NCBI GenBank assembly: GCA_905215725.1 | Contig: CAJMRD010000052.1 | Coordinates: 1-14,839, forward strand | Source: an uncultured bacterium | GTDB taxonomy: Bacteria > Actinomycetota > Coriobacteriia > Coriobacteriales > Coriobacteriaceae | Direction of reading: 5' to 3' | Length of the DNA: 14,839 bases | Shown: positions 1 to 6,309 of the stretch, one piece after another | Numbering within the stretch: position 1 is the stretch's first letter | Layout of the letters: the number at the start of each line of letters is the position of its first letter | Made by a program: the position numbers and the translations under genes | Notes under the pieces: model-generated | The model's database searches: none | What the model was told of the DNA's origin: nothing | Seen by the model: the letters and a program-made list of their open reading frames with translations, nothing else

Positions 1-518
1 AGCGAGAGTGCGACCTCGCCTGCGGCGACGGCGGCAGCGGAGCCGCCCGAGGAGCCGCCGGGCACGCGTTCGGTATCCCAAGGGTTGTTGGTGCGGTGGA
101 ACGCCGAGCTCTCGGTGGAGCTGCCAAAGGCGAACTCGTCCATATTGGCCTTGCCCATGGGCAGGCAGCCGGCATCGAGCATCCGCTGGACGCAGGTGGC
201 GGTGTAGACGCTCTGGTAGTCCCCGAGCATGCGGGAAGCGCAGGTGGTGCGCGTGCCCACGAGGTTCATGTTGTCCTTGATGGCCAGCGGCACGCCCGCG
301 AGCGGAGGCAGTGGCTTGCCTGCGGCACGGTCGGCATCCACGCGCGCAGCAGCCTCGAGCGCAAGCTCGGGCGCCACCTGCAGGAATGCCTGGACCCCGC
401 CCTCGCGCGCCTCGATGGCGGCAAGGGAGGCCTGGGCCACCTCGGTAGCGGTAAAGTCGCCGGCGGCAACGCCCGCGGCAATCTGGGCGGCGGTAAGGGA
501 ATCGAAGCTTAGCGCCAT
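1..518 (-). CDS. gatA: GatA, Asp-tRNA(Asn)/Glu-tRNA(Gln) amidotransferase subunit A (N-terminal 172 residues, cut by window edge)
   Basis: GatA is the amidase subunit of the GatCAB complex. It releases ammonia from glutamine so that misacylated Glu-tRNA(Gln) or Asp-tRNA(Asn) can be converted to Gln-tRNA or Asn-tRNA in the cytoplasm. Reading leftward from the ATG at 518 gives an amidase-family protein: it begins MALSFDSLTAAQIA, carries the lysine motif GVPLAIKDN (Lys81) and the signature VPGGSSGGSAAA (residues 152-163, with the cis-Ser at about 156). By family alignment the nucleophilic Ser should fall near residue 180, just outside the window, so the catalytic triad cannot be fully checked. 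The ATG overlaps the gatC stop codon (TAATG), which implies translational coupling. gatB would be expected further left but is not visible. Confidence 0.97.
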   Translation of the reverse strand, partial: MALSFDSLTAAQIAAGVAAGDFTATEVAQASLAAIEAREGGVQAFLQVAPELALEAAARVDADRAAGKPLPPLAGVPLAIKDNMNLVGTRTTCASRMLGDYQSVYTATCVQRMLDAGCLPMGKANMDEFAFGSSTESSAFHRTNNPWDTERVPGGSSGGSAAAVAAGEVALS

Positions 519-829
519 TACTCGCTCTCCCCCTCTCCCAAAATGGACGGCACGCGGAAGTAGCGGTCGCGCGCGCTGCCGGCGTTTTCGAGCGCAACGT
601 CGAGCGGCAGGTCGCGCTCGGGCTCGCGCAGGTCATCGCCCATCACGTTGGACAGGCTTCCGATGGGATGGAACGTGGGCTCCACGTCGGGCAAGTCATA
701 TTGCAAGACGGGCTCGAGCATCTGGACGGCGTCGTTCATGTAGGACGTCATCTGGGTGAGCTCGTCATCGGTCAGTGCGATCTTTGCGTACTCGGCGATG
801 CCGCGCACGTCTTTCTCGCTGAGTGCCAT
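518..829 (-). CDS. gatC: GatC, Asp-tRNA(Asn)/Glu-tRNA(Gln) amidotransferase subunit C
   Basis: GatC is the small subunit that wraps around GatA and stabilises it against GatB in the GatCAB tRNA amidotransferase. The product is 103 aa, a normal length for the family. It begins MALSEKDVRGIAEYAKIAL and contains the family pattern of an N-terminal helix followed by an EPVLQYDLPDVEPTFHP segment and a C-terminal VPSILGEGE tail. The ATG at 829 was chosen because AGGGAG lies 5 nt upstream (835-840). A longer frame reaches the ATG at 847, but that start has no comparable site and would add six non-conserved residues. The gene overlaps gatA by one base in TAATG. It is the first visible gene of the gat operon. 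Confidence 0.96.
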   Translation of the reverse strand: MALSEKDVRGIAEYAKIALTDDELTQMTSYMNDAVQMLEPVLQYDLPDVEPTFHPIGSLSNVMGDDLREPERDLPLDVALENAGSARDRYFRVPSILGEGESE

Positions 830-864
830 AGGCGCTCCCTTCCGCATAACAGATAAACCGCTCT

Positions 865-870
865 AGTATA
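865..870 (-). promoter_or_regulatory. Possible -10 element for gatC
   Basis: On the minus strand TATACT lies 36 nt upstream of the gatC ATG and resembles a sigma-A -10 box; TG directly precedes it. No good TTGACA-like -35 sits at 16-18 nt (the best is CTGCTC), so this is a weak call based on position and the single hexamer. Confidence 0.3.
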
Positions 871-976
871 CAAGGCAACGCCGCTTGGAGCAGGTGCTTT
901 AGCCAAATGCAGCGAAAACGTAACGAGGGCGGCGGTTGGCAGGCGGCGGGCTGGCGGTTCTGCAGCGAAACCGCAC

Positions 977-1039
977 CGTCCATAGCGAAAACCGTCTCGT
1001 CCGCAGCGAAGACCATCTCGCCCGCAACGAAGACCATCA
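977..1039. repeat. 21-bp minisatellite, three copies
   Basis: Three head-to-tail 21-bp units occupy 977-997, 998-1018 and 1019-1039. They share the pattern cgtccgcagcgaagaccatc with a few substitutions per unit. A decayed partial unit can be seen just to the left (about 958-976). The last unit runs into the left arm of the long palindrome at 1033. The array lies between the sortase and gatC genes. It keeps a minus-strand frame open (repeated VFAADE-like peptides), but there is no ribosome site and no reason to think it is coding. Confidence 0.8.
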
Positions 1040-1093
1040 CAACATTCGACGTTTTTCGCCAAAATCGAGATTTTCATCGAATGTTGTGATGGT
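1033..1093. repeat. Long palindromic repeat, family A, copy 1
   Basis: This is a perfect 17-bp inverted repeat (1033-1049 and 1077-1093, outer sequence accatcacaacattcga) around a 27-nt centre. The centre holds a second dyad, aaaatc-ga-gatttt. A nearly identical element in the same orientation occurs at 11098-11154. It lies 3' of the sortase gene. No T-run follows on either strand, so it is not a classical intrinsic terminator. A REP-like dispersed element is the likeliest identity. Confidence 0.85.
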
Positions 1094-1108
1094 TTGGAAG
1101 CCCCCGAT

Positions 1109-1139
1109 CACCACAAAGGTGCCTGTCCCCATTGTGGTG
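1109..1139. repeat. Short hairpin repeat, family B, copy 1
   Basis: Eight-bp arms caccacaa / ttgtggtg enclose the family core aaaggtgcctgtcccc (1115-1130). The hairpin sits 15 nt past the sortase stop codon and 15 nt from the family A palindrome. Three other copies of the core are at 10085, 11040 and 12621, all in the same orientation. Confidence 0.8.
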
Positions 1140-1154
1140 GTTCTGGAGAATGTC

Positions 1155-2093
1155 TTATGCCGAGGCCTTGGCCTTGCGGCGCTTGCGGACCGCGTGGATC
1201 ACGATGTCCAGCAGCAACAGCACAATGGCCACGACCACGATGAGCACGGCAAACTCGCGCTTGCCCCAGTGGCGACCGGCCAGCGACTTTTGCTTGTCGA
1301 CGTCCTTCTTGTTGTACTTGGTGCGTACGCAATGCACCAGCAGGCGATGGTCGTTCACGCCGTAGGGCGTGCAGGTAACGAGCGTCACTTTGTCGGCGCC
1401 GGGCTCGATGGTCAGCGACTCCATCTCCTCGGGCAGCACCACCTCGGAGTCCACCATCTTGTAGGCGAGCGTCTTGTTCATGGTGTGCAGCAGCACCAGG
1501 TCGCCGGGCTCCAGCGAATGGATGTCGTCGAACATGCTCAGGTTGCGCATGCCGGAGTGCGCGGTGAGCACGCAATGCGTCGAGGTACCGCCCACCGGCA
1601 GGCTCGTGCCCTCCAGGTGACCGACGCCCGCCATAAGGACTTCTTCGCTCGTGCCGTGGTAGATGGGCATGCTCACGTCGATGGAGGGGATCTCGACCCA
1701 GCTCATCATGGGGTCGCGGTCAAAGATGAGCTGCTGAGCGTAGGGCTCGATCTGGTCGGCGGGAAGCTCGGTTGCCTCGCCGGCAAGTTGCTCGTTATAG
1801 GAGCGCGCCTGGAGCAGGATGCGCTCACGCTCCTCTTCAGACAGCGCATCCACGGTGCTGGACACGGTGCTGATCTGGTTGAACACGCCCGAGGCCTCGA
1901 GCCGGTCCAAGATCCACGGCCAGGTCATAAGGCCCACGCCAATAAGGATGATGACGATGGTGATGAGACGGTCGGCCCAGCGCGGCAGCCGCTTGCGACG
2001 GCGCTTGGGTTTTGGTTGAGGTTTGGGCTGAGGGCTTGAGCCGCCGTTGTCCGCGGCGTTATTGCTCTTCATATGTTTGGCGCCCTGCACCAT
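1155..2093 (-). CDS. Class C (pilin-polymerising) sortase
   Basis: This 312-aa membrane transpeptidase probably cuts the LPXTG-type signals of the neighbouring pilins and joins the subunits through lysine side chains, forming the pilus outside the membrane. The catalytic residues are visible: His179 in LTAHSG, Cys241 in TLVTCTPYG and Arg250 in NDHRLLV. IPSIDVSMPIYHGTSEEVL and GVGHLEGTSLPVGG are typical of pilin sortases. A basic, Pro-rich cytoplasmic tail (residues 20-38) precedes one membrane helix (about 43-61). A second hydrophobic helix (281-300) ends in a basic tail, the two-anchor topology of class C. AGGAG lies 9 nt before the ATG at 2093. The usual Asp-Pro-aromatic lid is not evident; the corresponding region reads ELPADQIEPYAQQL. 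It lies downstream of the pilin genes but behind a terminator, so it probably has its own promoter. Confidence 0.95.
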   Translation of the reverse strand: MVQGAKHMKSNNAADNGGSSPQPKPQPKPKRRRKRLPRWADRLITIVIILIGVGLMTWPWILDRLEASGVFNQISTVSSTVDALSEEERERILLQARSYNEQLAGEATELPADQIEPYAQQLIFDRDPMMSWVEIPSIDVSMPIYHGTSEEVLMAGVGHLEGTSLPVGGTSTHCVLTAHSGMRNLSMFDDIHSLEPGDLVLLHTMNKTLAYKMVDSEVVLPEEMESLTIEPGADKVTLVTCTPYGVNDHRLLVHCVRTKYNKKDVDKQKSLAGRHWGKREFAVLIVVVAIVLLLLDIVIHAVRKRRKAKASA

Positions 2094-2326
2094 CGCCGGT
2101 CACTCCTCTACAGCTCAGGTTGTCTGAACAAATAATAGCCGATTAGCGAGCTCATGCGCCGGGCAACGCAGCTAAACAGCATTGCGCGGCGCGAGCATGG
2201 GCCCGCATTTGCGTTTTCAAAATGTCCCGGATCGGCGGGGTGATTCGGGATACAATGTCAGTAGAAAACGACGCACCCCGCGTAAATGTTTGGGAGCGCG
2301 GGCGGCCTAGTTTTCTGGTTTTGTTA
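2094..2326. other. Sortase upstream region
   Basis: This 233-nt stretch between the hairpin at 2327-2354 and the sortase ATG must hold the sortase promoter if the hairpins upstream terminate. TATTAT on the minus strand (2131-2136) is the best -10 candidate, but no convincing -35 lies 16-18 nt from it. A short GC-rich dyad (cccgcg ... cgcggg, roughly 2278-2302) and a loose tgtcccg / cgggata pair (about 2223-2253) are also visible. No gene is seen. Confidence 0.4.
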
Positions 2327-2354
2327 AATGCCCGGGATCCGACCCCCGGGCATT
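2327..2354. terminator. Hairpin terminator downstream of the small ORF
   Basis: Ten-bp perfect arms aatgcccggg / cccgggcatt surround an 8-nt loop, starting 1 nt past the stop of the small reading frame at 2356-2508. T-rich sequence on both sides is short and interrupted (ATTTAAC on the minus strand, CATTCTTATTTG on the plus strand). It may therefore be a weak or bidirectional terminator separating this unit from the sortase. Confidence 0.6.
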
Positions 2355-2355
2355 C

Positions 2356-2508
2356 TTATTTGCGCTTTTTGCGGCGCAAATGCCTTCTACCGTCCGCACC
2401 GCGCGTGCGCCTACGGACCTTAAACCGAACCTCATACGAGTCAAGAAACGCGATGACGAACGTGCCCACCGTCGCGAGGGCGGCGAGCGCGTTAAGGAAT
2501 TTCAGCAT
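2356..2508 (-). CDS. Possible small hydrophobic/basic protein, 50 aa
   Basis: I do not recognise this as a known family. The frame starts at ATG 2508 with a strong ribosome site (GGAGG, 7 nt upstream). It begins MLKFLNALAALATVGTFVIA, one membrane-length hydrophobic segment at residues 3-22. It then gives DSYEVRFKV and a very basic tail rich in Arg and Lys, ending RRKKRK. It is followed directly by a hairpin. The layout of hydrophobic helix plus basic tail, independent ribosome site and own hairpin resembles small membrane peptides, including holin-like or type I toxin-like ones. That is shape only, with no sequence match claimed. It sits between the pilin terminator and the sortase. The frame extends upstream to 2586, but this start alone has a good site. 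Confidence 0.5.
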   Translation of the reverse strand: MLKFLNALAALATVGTFVIAFLDSYEVRFKVRRRTRGADGRRHLRRKKRK

Positions 2509-2673
2509 TTGGGGACCTCCGATCGAGTCGTCGGCCGCCCGCGCACGGGATGCGTCGCAAGGGTATTTTACTGCGAGCACTCGCACTTACAGCTGGTAAA
2601 CGCAATATTTGCAAACATCTGTTCGATATTCATACGCTCGATCCATCGGGCAATGGAGCCTGGCTGCGTTACC
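2509..2673. other. Region between the pilin terminator and the small ORF
   Basis: A 6-bp dyad tgcgag-ca-ctcgca lies at about 2572-2585, next to TAAAAT on the minus strand (2565-2570), a possible -10 box for the small reading frame. No matching -35 is clear. Short open frames here (for example a minus-strand one ending at 2568) lack ribosome sites and are not called. Confidence 0.3.
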
Positions 2674-2711
2674 AAAAAAACGGGGCAGACTCCAGTGCGG
2701 AGTCTGCCCCG
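2674..2711 (-). terminator. Strong intrinsic terminator after the major pilin gene
   Basis: A perfect 13-bp GC-rich stem (2681-2693 with 2699-2711, arm cggggcagactcc) and 5-nt loop is followed on the minus strand by seven T residues (2674-2680). It lies about 100 nt past the pilin stop codon. It should end the three-gene pilin transcript and separate it from the sortase. Confidence 0.93.
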
Positions 2712-2811
2712 AAAAGAGAATGGCAAAGCAAGAACGTGGATGGACGAGAAAAGTGTCCGCAAGTCTCATGGCCATCACATCCCACCTGCCAAAGGGATGG
2801 GTGAGCGAGCG

Positions 2812-4530
2812 TTACTCCTGCTCGGACTCCTCGGCCTGCTTGCGGCTGCGGATGAGGTGAGCCACGCCGATGCACAGCACCGCGCCACCAGCGATCCAAG
2901 TGAACGTCACGCCGTTGAGACCGGTCAGCGGGAGGCCGGAGCCCTTCTTGTTCTGGATGGTGACTGGGATCTTGGTCGTGGTCACGCTTTTCTCAGTCTT
3001 AGCAGTTGCCATATTGGAGCTGGACTTCACCTTAAGATTCGTCAGTGTACCAGTCGCATCATACGTAGGCGTTACCGTAATGGTAAATGGATCGATGGTG
3101 TTGTAACCTGCAGGCGTCTCGCTCTCGGTGATCTCGTATGTGCCCTCAACAAGACCGGGAATAAATACCTTGCCATCAGTATTAGTCGTAAACACTCCGG
3201 CATGGCCTGCGTCGTCGACGAGCCCACCTTCCTGCGTCAGCCATTTTCCGCCATTGGAAATTTCGGTGTCCCCCTCCTTGGTCATTTTGACCTTAAAGCT
3301 GGCAACGAGCTTCTTGTCCGTATTATCTGAGTCGGTCTTAGTGACATCGAGACCAAAGACGTAGTCAGTGACTTCATCCGACTCGGAAGTGCCAGTGCCA
3401 GTAGACATGGGATCGTTGGAATAGACAAGCTTGACCTCATTGGTGGCGCCGTCGGCCTTGTATTCGACTTGACTGTTGAGCTTAGCCTTGTAGGTTACGA
3501 CCACGCTGGAATTAGCATCGACTTCAATCGCTGCGCCAGTTTTATCCTTCACAGACTTAAGGTTGCTAAAAGTAATGGTGAGATTTTCCTTCTTATTGGC
3601 GTTGTCTTGCCCTAAAGCCACCTTATATCCATTATTAGCATCTTGCACGACCTCGGCCTGCTTGCCCTTGTTGTCAATATAAACGTGGAGATCCTTCGCT
3701 GCGTCATTGGAGTCCTTAACAACCTCAAGACCCTTGCTCAACGTGTCCTGAAATACATACTCATACTTATTGAACGTAGCGATGTTACTAGCAACGTGGC
3801 CAGTCAGTTTATATTCAACCTCCTCGCCAATATACGAGTCGCTCACCTTTCCCCATTCCTCGCCCTCGAGGACCTCCTTCTCAACGGTAGGAATGCTGGT
3901 CTTCTCGGTAACGGTCACGCCTTTACCACCAACAACAGTAAAGATCGGCGAAGTGCCAGTATTCTTCTCTGGCTTCTCTTCGGTGCCCAAGGTACTTCTA
4001 TCAGTCACAAAAAGATAGTAGCCTTGCAGAGCATTGCCTTTGTTGTCCTTGGGCTCAAAAACAGTGTCAGAGGCAAAGGATGTCTCCGTTTGATCTACGC
4101 TTCCTTCAACTGCCTTTGCCAATCCGTTAAACAAATTGTTGTTCTTGATAGCGGTCGTCTTGCCAGTACCCTCTGAATTGTCGGTCAGATATTTGGCGGC
4201 GTCCTGCGCTGTAGAGTTTTCGGTAATACCAGAGCCGGGCACGGTTTTAAGATATCCAAGGACGGCGTCCATCGCTTTACCGCTCGCCCAATCAATGTTC
4301 GAGACGACCTTGTTGTCGTCTTCATCCACGACATTTGCCTTGAAAATCTGGTAGGCCTTATACTTCACATCGCCATTCGCATTGTTCTTATTGATGGTGA
4401 TGCTGTTATTCGGAGCCGCCGCGCCCTCAGCAAACGCCATGGTCACCGGCGCCATGACGCCACCGAAGCTCAACGCGGCTGTGAGGCCTGCCGTCACTGC
4501 CAGGCGTGCGATGTTCTTGCTCATGCTCAT
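2812..4530 (-). CDS. Major (backbone) pilin, LPLTG-anchored
   Basis: This 572-aa secreted protein is the likely shaft subunit of a sortase-built pilus. From the chosen start it has a signal peptide (residues 1 to about 34, ending MAFA), a FimA/SpaA-like N-terminal region (KAYQIFKANVV), and a candidate pilin-lysine segment SIPTVEKEVLE (about 212-222). A later Cna_B-like domain starts at DYVFGLDVTKTD and carries the E-box YEITESETPAGY (465-476). The sorting signal LPLTG (533-537) is followed by a hydrophobic helix and a short charged tail. ATG 4530 was chosen because GAGGA lies about 8 nt upstream; ATG 4524 is also possible. A longer frame to 4596 has no such site. The gene is markedly AT-richer than the pilin gene before it. 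Third of three pilin genes, last before a terminator, it fits the highly made backbone subunit. Confidence 0.93.
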   Translation of the reverse strand: MSMSKNIARLAVTAGLTAALSFGGVMAPVTMAFAEGAAAPNNSITINKNNANGDVKYKAYQIFKANVVDEDDNKVVSNIDWASGKAMDAVLGYLKTVPGSGITENSTAQDAAKYLTDNSEGTGKTTAIKNNNLFNGLAKAVEGSVDQTETSFASDTVFEPKDNKGNALQGYYLFVTDRSTLGTEEKPEKNTGTSPIFTVVGGKGVTVTEKTSIPTVEKEVLEGEEWGKVSDSYIGEEVEYKLTGHVASNIATFNKYEYVFQDTLSKGLEVVKDSNDAAKDLHVYIDNKGKQAEVVQDANNGYKVALGQDNANKKENLTITFSNLKSVKDKTGAAIEVDANSSVVVTYKAKLNSQVEYKADGATNEVKLVYSNDPMSTGTGTSESDEVTDYVFGLDVTKTDSDNTDKKLVASFKVKMTKEGDTEISNGGKWLTQEGGLVDDAGHAGVFTTNTDGKVFIPGLVEGTYEITESETPAGYNTIDPFTITVTPTYDATGTLTNLKVKSSSNMATAKTEKSVTTTKIPVTIQNKKGSGLPLTGLNGVTFTWIAGGAVLCIGVAHLIRSRKQAEESEQE

Positions 4531-4613
4531 CTTCTTTTCCTCTGCTTTCTGCTTGAAGTTCATTTGATCTAAATCTGTCTGTCTGTGTCTTAGCATCTAC
4601 TTCGCTACGTCTC

Positions 4614-4632
4614 GCCCCGCTCTCTGCGGGGC
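4614..4632 (-). promoter_or_regulatory. Hairpin between minor and major pilin genes
   Basis: Seven-bp arms gccccgc / gcggggc with a 5-nt loop start 6 nt past the minor pilin stop. No T-run follows on the minus strand, so it is unlikely to terminate fully. It could stop 3' exonucleases or mark a processing site that lets the major pilin message differ in amount from the upstream genes. Confidence 0.5.
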
Positions 4633-4638
4633 CGCCAG

Positions 4639-6309
4639 CTACTCTTTATGGCTGCCACCTCCCCGCTTGACCAGGAGCGCGACCACGATGAGCGCGGCTC
4701 CGACGACCGCAACAGCGGCCGCGGCGTACATTGCCATATCGCCAGTCGAGGGCATAAAGCCTCCGGTGGTAATACTAGGGGGCGTGCCGGTGGGCGTGTT
4801 GATGATCGACGCCTCCAGACTGCCCATCGACCCGTCAGCGCTGTCGGCGCGCAGGGGCGACTCGGCCGTGATGGTGAGCTTGGGCTTGGCGGCGGCCACC
4901 TGCTTAACGTCCAGACCATCGGCCTTGACCGTCACGGAGCGCGTGCCCTTAAAGGCGGTGTAGCCCTTGGGTGCCTTGAGCTCGCGGATCTCCAGCTTGC
5001 TCGAGTCCACGCCCGAAACGGTCACGCGGCCGTCCTCGCCCGTGGTGACGGTGGCCTTGCCCTCCGCATCCCACGTGCCATCGGCCGACAGCGTGCGACC
5101 GCGGTCGTCCGTGATGCTCAGGACCGCCCCGGGCAGCGGCTTATCGCCGTCGCTGCCACGCTTGGTGAGCGCGAGATCCCAGGTGTAGGCGCACGCGTCA
5201 TCGCTCGGCGTGCGGGTGAAGCCGGCGTCGCCGGACTGGTCGGCGAGAGGAGAGCGCGGGTAGCGCAGGTAGACCTCGTTGGGGTTGCCCTTGGCGATGC
5301 CGTGGCTGCACGCGCTGTTGAGCGGTGCGTTGTACACGGCGACCACGCGGGCGCCCGCGGTGAAGGCGTCGGCCCCGCCGAGCGCGGCGATCAGGTCGCC
5401 GGTGCGCACGGTGAAGGTCTTACCGTCGACCGCCACCTTGGTGGCGCACTGGGCCGTGATGTCGGTCCAGCCCTTCGCGGGCTCGGTGCCGGCGCGGCCG
5501 TCCTTGCCGGTCTGGACGGCGTCGAAGCCGCCGTCCGCGCCCGCCGCCGCGTACACGCGCATGCTCGCGGCCACCTTGGAGGGGTCGAGCCCCGCGCCCA
5601 TGGTGTCGACGAACCGCACCGTGTAGGTGTCGTAGGCCGTGAGCCCCGCCGGGACCGTGGCCGAGAGGCGCCAGTACAGGTCGTCGGCGACCGTGGCGTC
5701 GGCGGCCTTCTGCCAGGCGGCGGCGCTGTCCTCCAGCACGTGCTTGGACACCTTGGGGGTCGCGGCCTTGGGCTTGACGCTGACGGCGCTGCCGCCCACC
5801 AGGGCCATGATCGGCGCGGTGCCGGCCTCGCCCTGGGCGATGGCGTCGTCGTCGGCGACGATGAGCCAGTAGCCGCAGGGCAGCTCGGCCGTCGTGCCCG
5901 CGTTAAGGGCCACGGACACGGCGCCAGAACTCTGGAGGGAACGAGCGAGCTGTGCGCTCAGCGCGCTCGTAAGGTGGGAATCGGCGTTGAGCCACTCGGC
6001 AGCTTCCTGCGCTGTGGTCTGGGATTTGGGCATGCCGGCACTGTGCAGCACAGGCATTGCGGCGTCGCGCACGTCGTCGCTTGCCCAGGCGAGGTCGGTG
6101 GCGATTTTAGCGTCCTTGTCGCCGTCGACGACGTTGGCGCTAAAAATCTGGTAGGCGTCGTAGCTGCTCGCCACGGTGCCGCTCACCGTGATAGAACCGG
6201 TCGAGGTCGGCGCAGCCTGCGCGGATGCGGGGAATACAACCACGCAGGTGCCGATCAGGAGGGCAAGCAGCGCAAACAAGATCGGGAAGGAGCAAACTTT
6301 TTTATTCAC
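4639..6309 (-). CDS. Minor (probably basal) pilin, MPSTG sorting signal
   Basis: This 556-aa surface protein is paralogous to the major pilin: YDAYQIFSANVVDGDKD matches KAYQIFKANVVDEDDN near the N-terminus, and both carry a late Cna_B-like E-box domain. Visible in order are a signal peptide (about 1-32, ending ASAQA), a candidate pilin lysine in TPKVSKHVLED (184-194), GNPNEVYLRYPRSP, the E-box LEIRELKAPKGY (439-450), the sorting signal MPSTG (519-523), a membrane helix and a KRGGGSHKE tail. Met instead of Leu in the signal may direct it to a different sortase, as is usual for basal subunits; that role is inference. GTG 6309 was chosen because AGGGAGG lies 8 nt upstream. It overlaps the previous stop in GTGAATAA, so translation is coupled. 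The gene is much more GC-rich than its neighbours. Confidence 0.91.
   Translation of the reverse strand: MNKKVCSFPILFALLALLIGTCVVVFPASAQAAPTSTGSITVSGTVASSYDAYQIFSANVVDGDKDAKIATDLAWASDDVRDAAMPVLHSAGMPKSQTTAQEAAEWLNADSHLTSALSAQLARSLQSSGAVSVALNAGTTAELPCGYWLIVADDDAIAQGEAGTAPIMALVGGSAVSVKPKAATPKVSKHVLEDSAAAWQKAADATVADDLYWRLSATVPAGLTAYDTYTVRFVDTMGAGLDPSKVAASMRVYAAAGADGGFDAVQTGKDGRAGTEPAKGWTDITAQCATKVAVDGKTFTVRTGDLIAALGGADAFTAGARVVAVYNAPLNSACSHGIAKGNPNEVYLRYPRSPLADQSGDAGFTRTPSDDACAYTWDLALTKRGSDGDKPLPGAVLSITDDRGRTLSADGTWDAEGKATVTTGEDGRVTVSGVDSSKLEIRELKAPKGYTAFKGTRSVTVKADGLDVKQVAAAKPKLTITAESPLRADSADGSMGSLEASIINTPTGTPPSITTGGFMPSTGDMAMYAAAAVAVVGAALIVVALLVKRGGGSHKE

Larger units (their letters stand above)
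830..1154. other. Intergenic region between sortase and gatC
   Basis: This 325-nt gap holds, from right to left, the family B hairpin, the family A palindrome, the 21-bp minisatellite and a possible gatC -10 box. Several open frames cross it on both strands. None has a ribosome site, and all pass through repeat sequence, so I call no gene here. Confidence 0.75.

Noticed and set aside
977..1039. CRISPR-like array
   Set aside because: The 21-bp units are contiguous, with no spacers, and no cas genes are present.
772..1077. Minus-strand frame beginning in the family A palindrome and reading through the minisatellite
   Set aside because: Its start is inside the repeat (MKISILAKNVECCDG), the same peptide arises at the other repeat copy, and there is no ribosome site. 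It overlaps the gatC start region out of frame.
936..2039. Plus-strand 367-codon frame opposite the sortase
   Set aside because: Low-complexity composition rich in His, Gln and Val; it lies over a clearly real sortase and the repeat region, with no ribosome site. It is an antisense shadow of GC-rich coding DNA.
2568..2762. Minus-strand 64-codon frame across the pilin terminator
   Set aside because: It runs through the strong terminator stem and has no ribosome site at either ATG.
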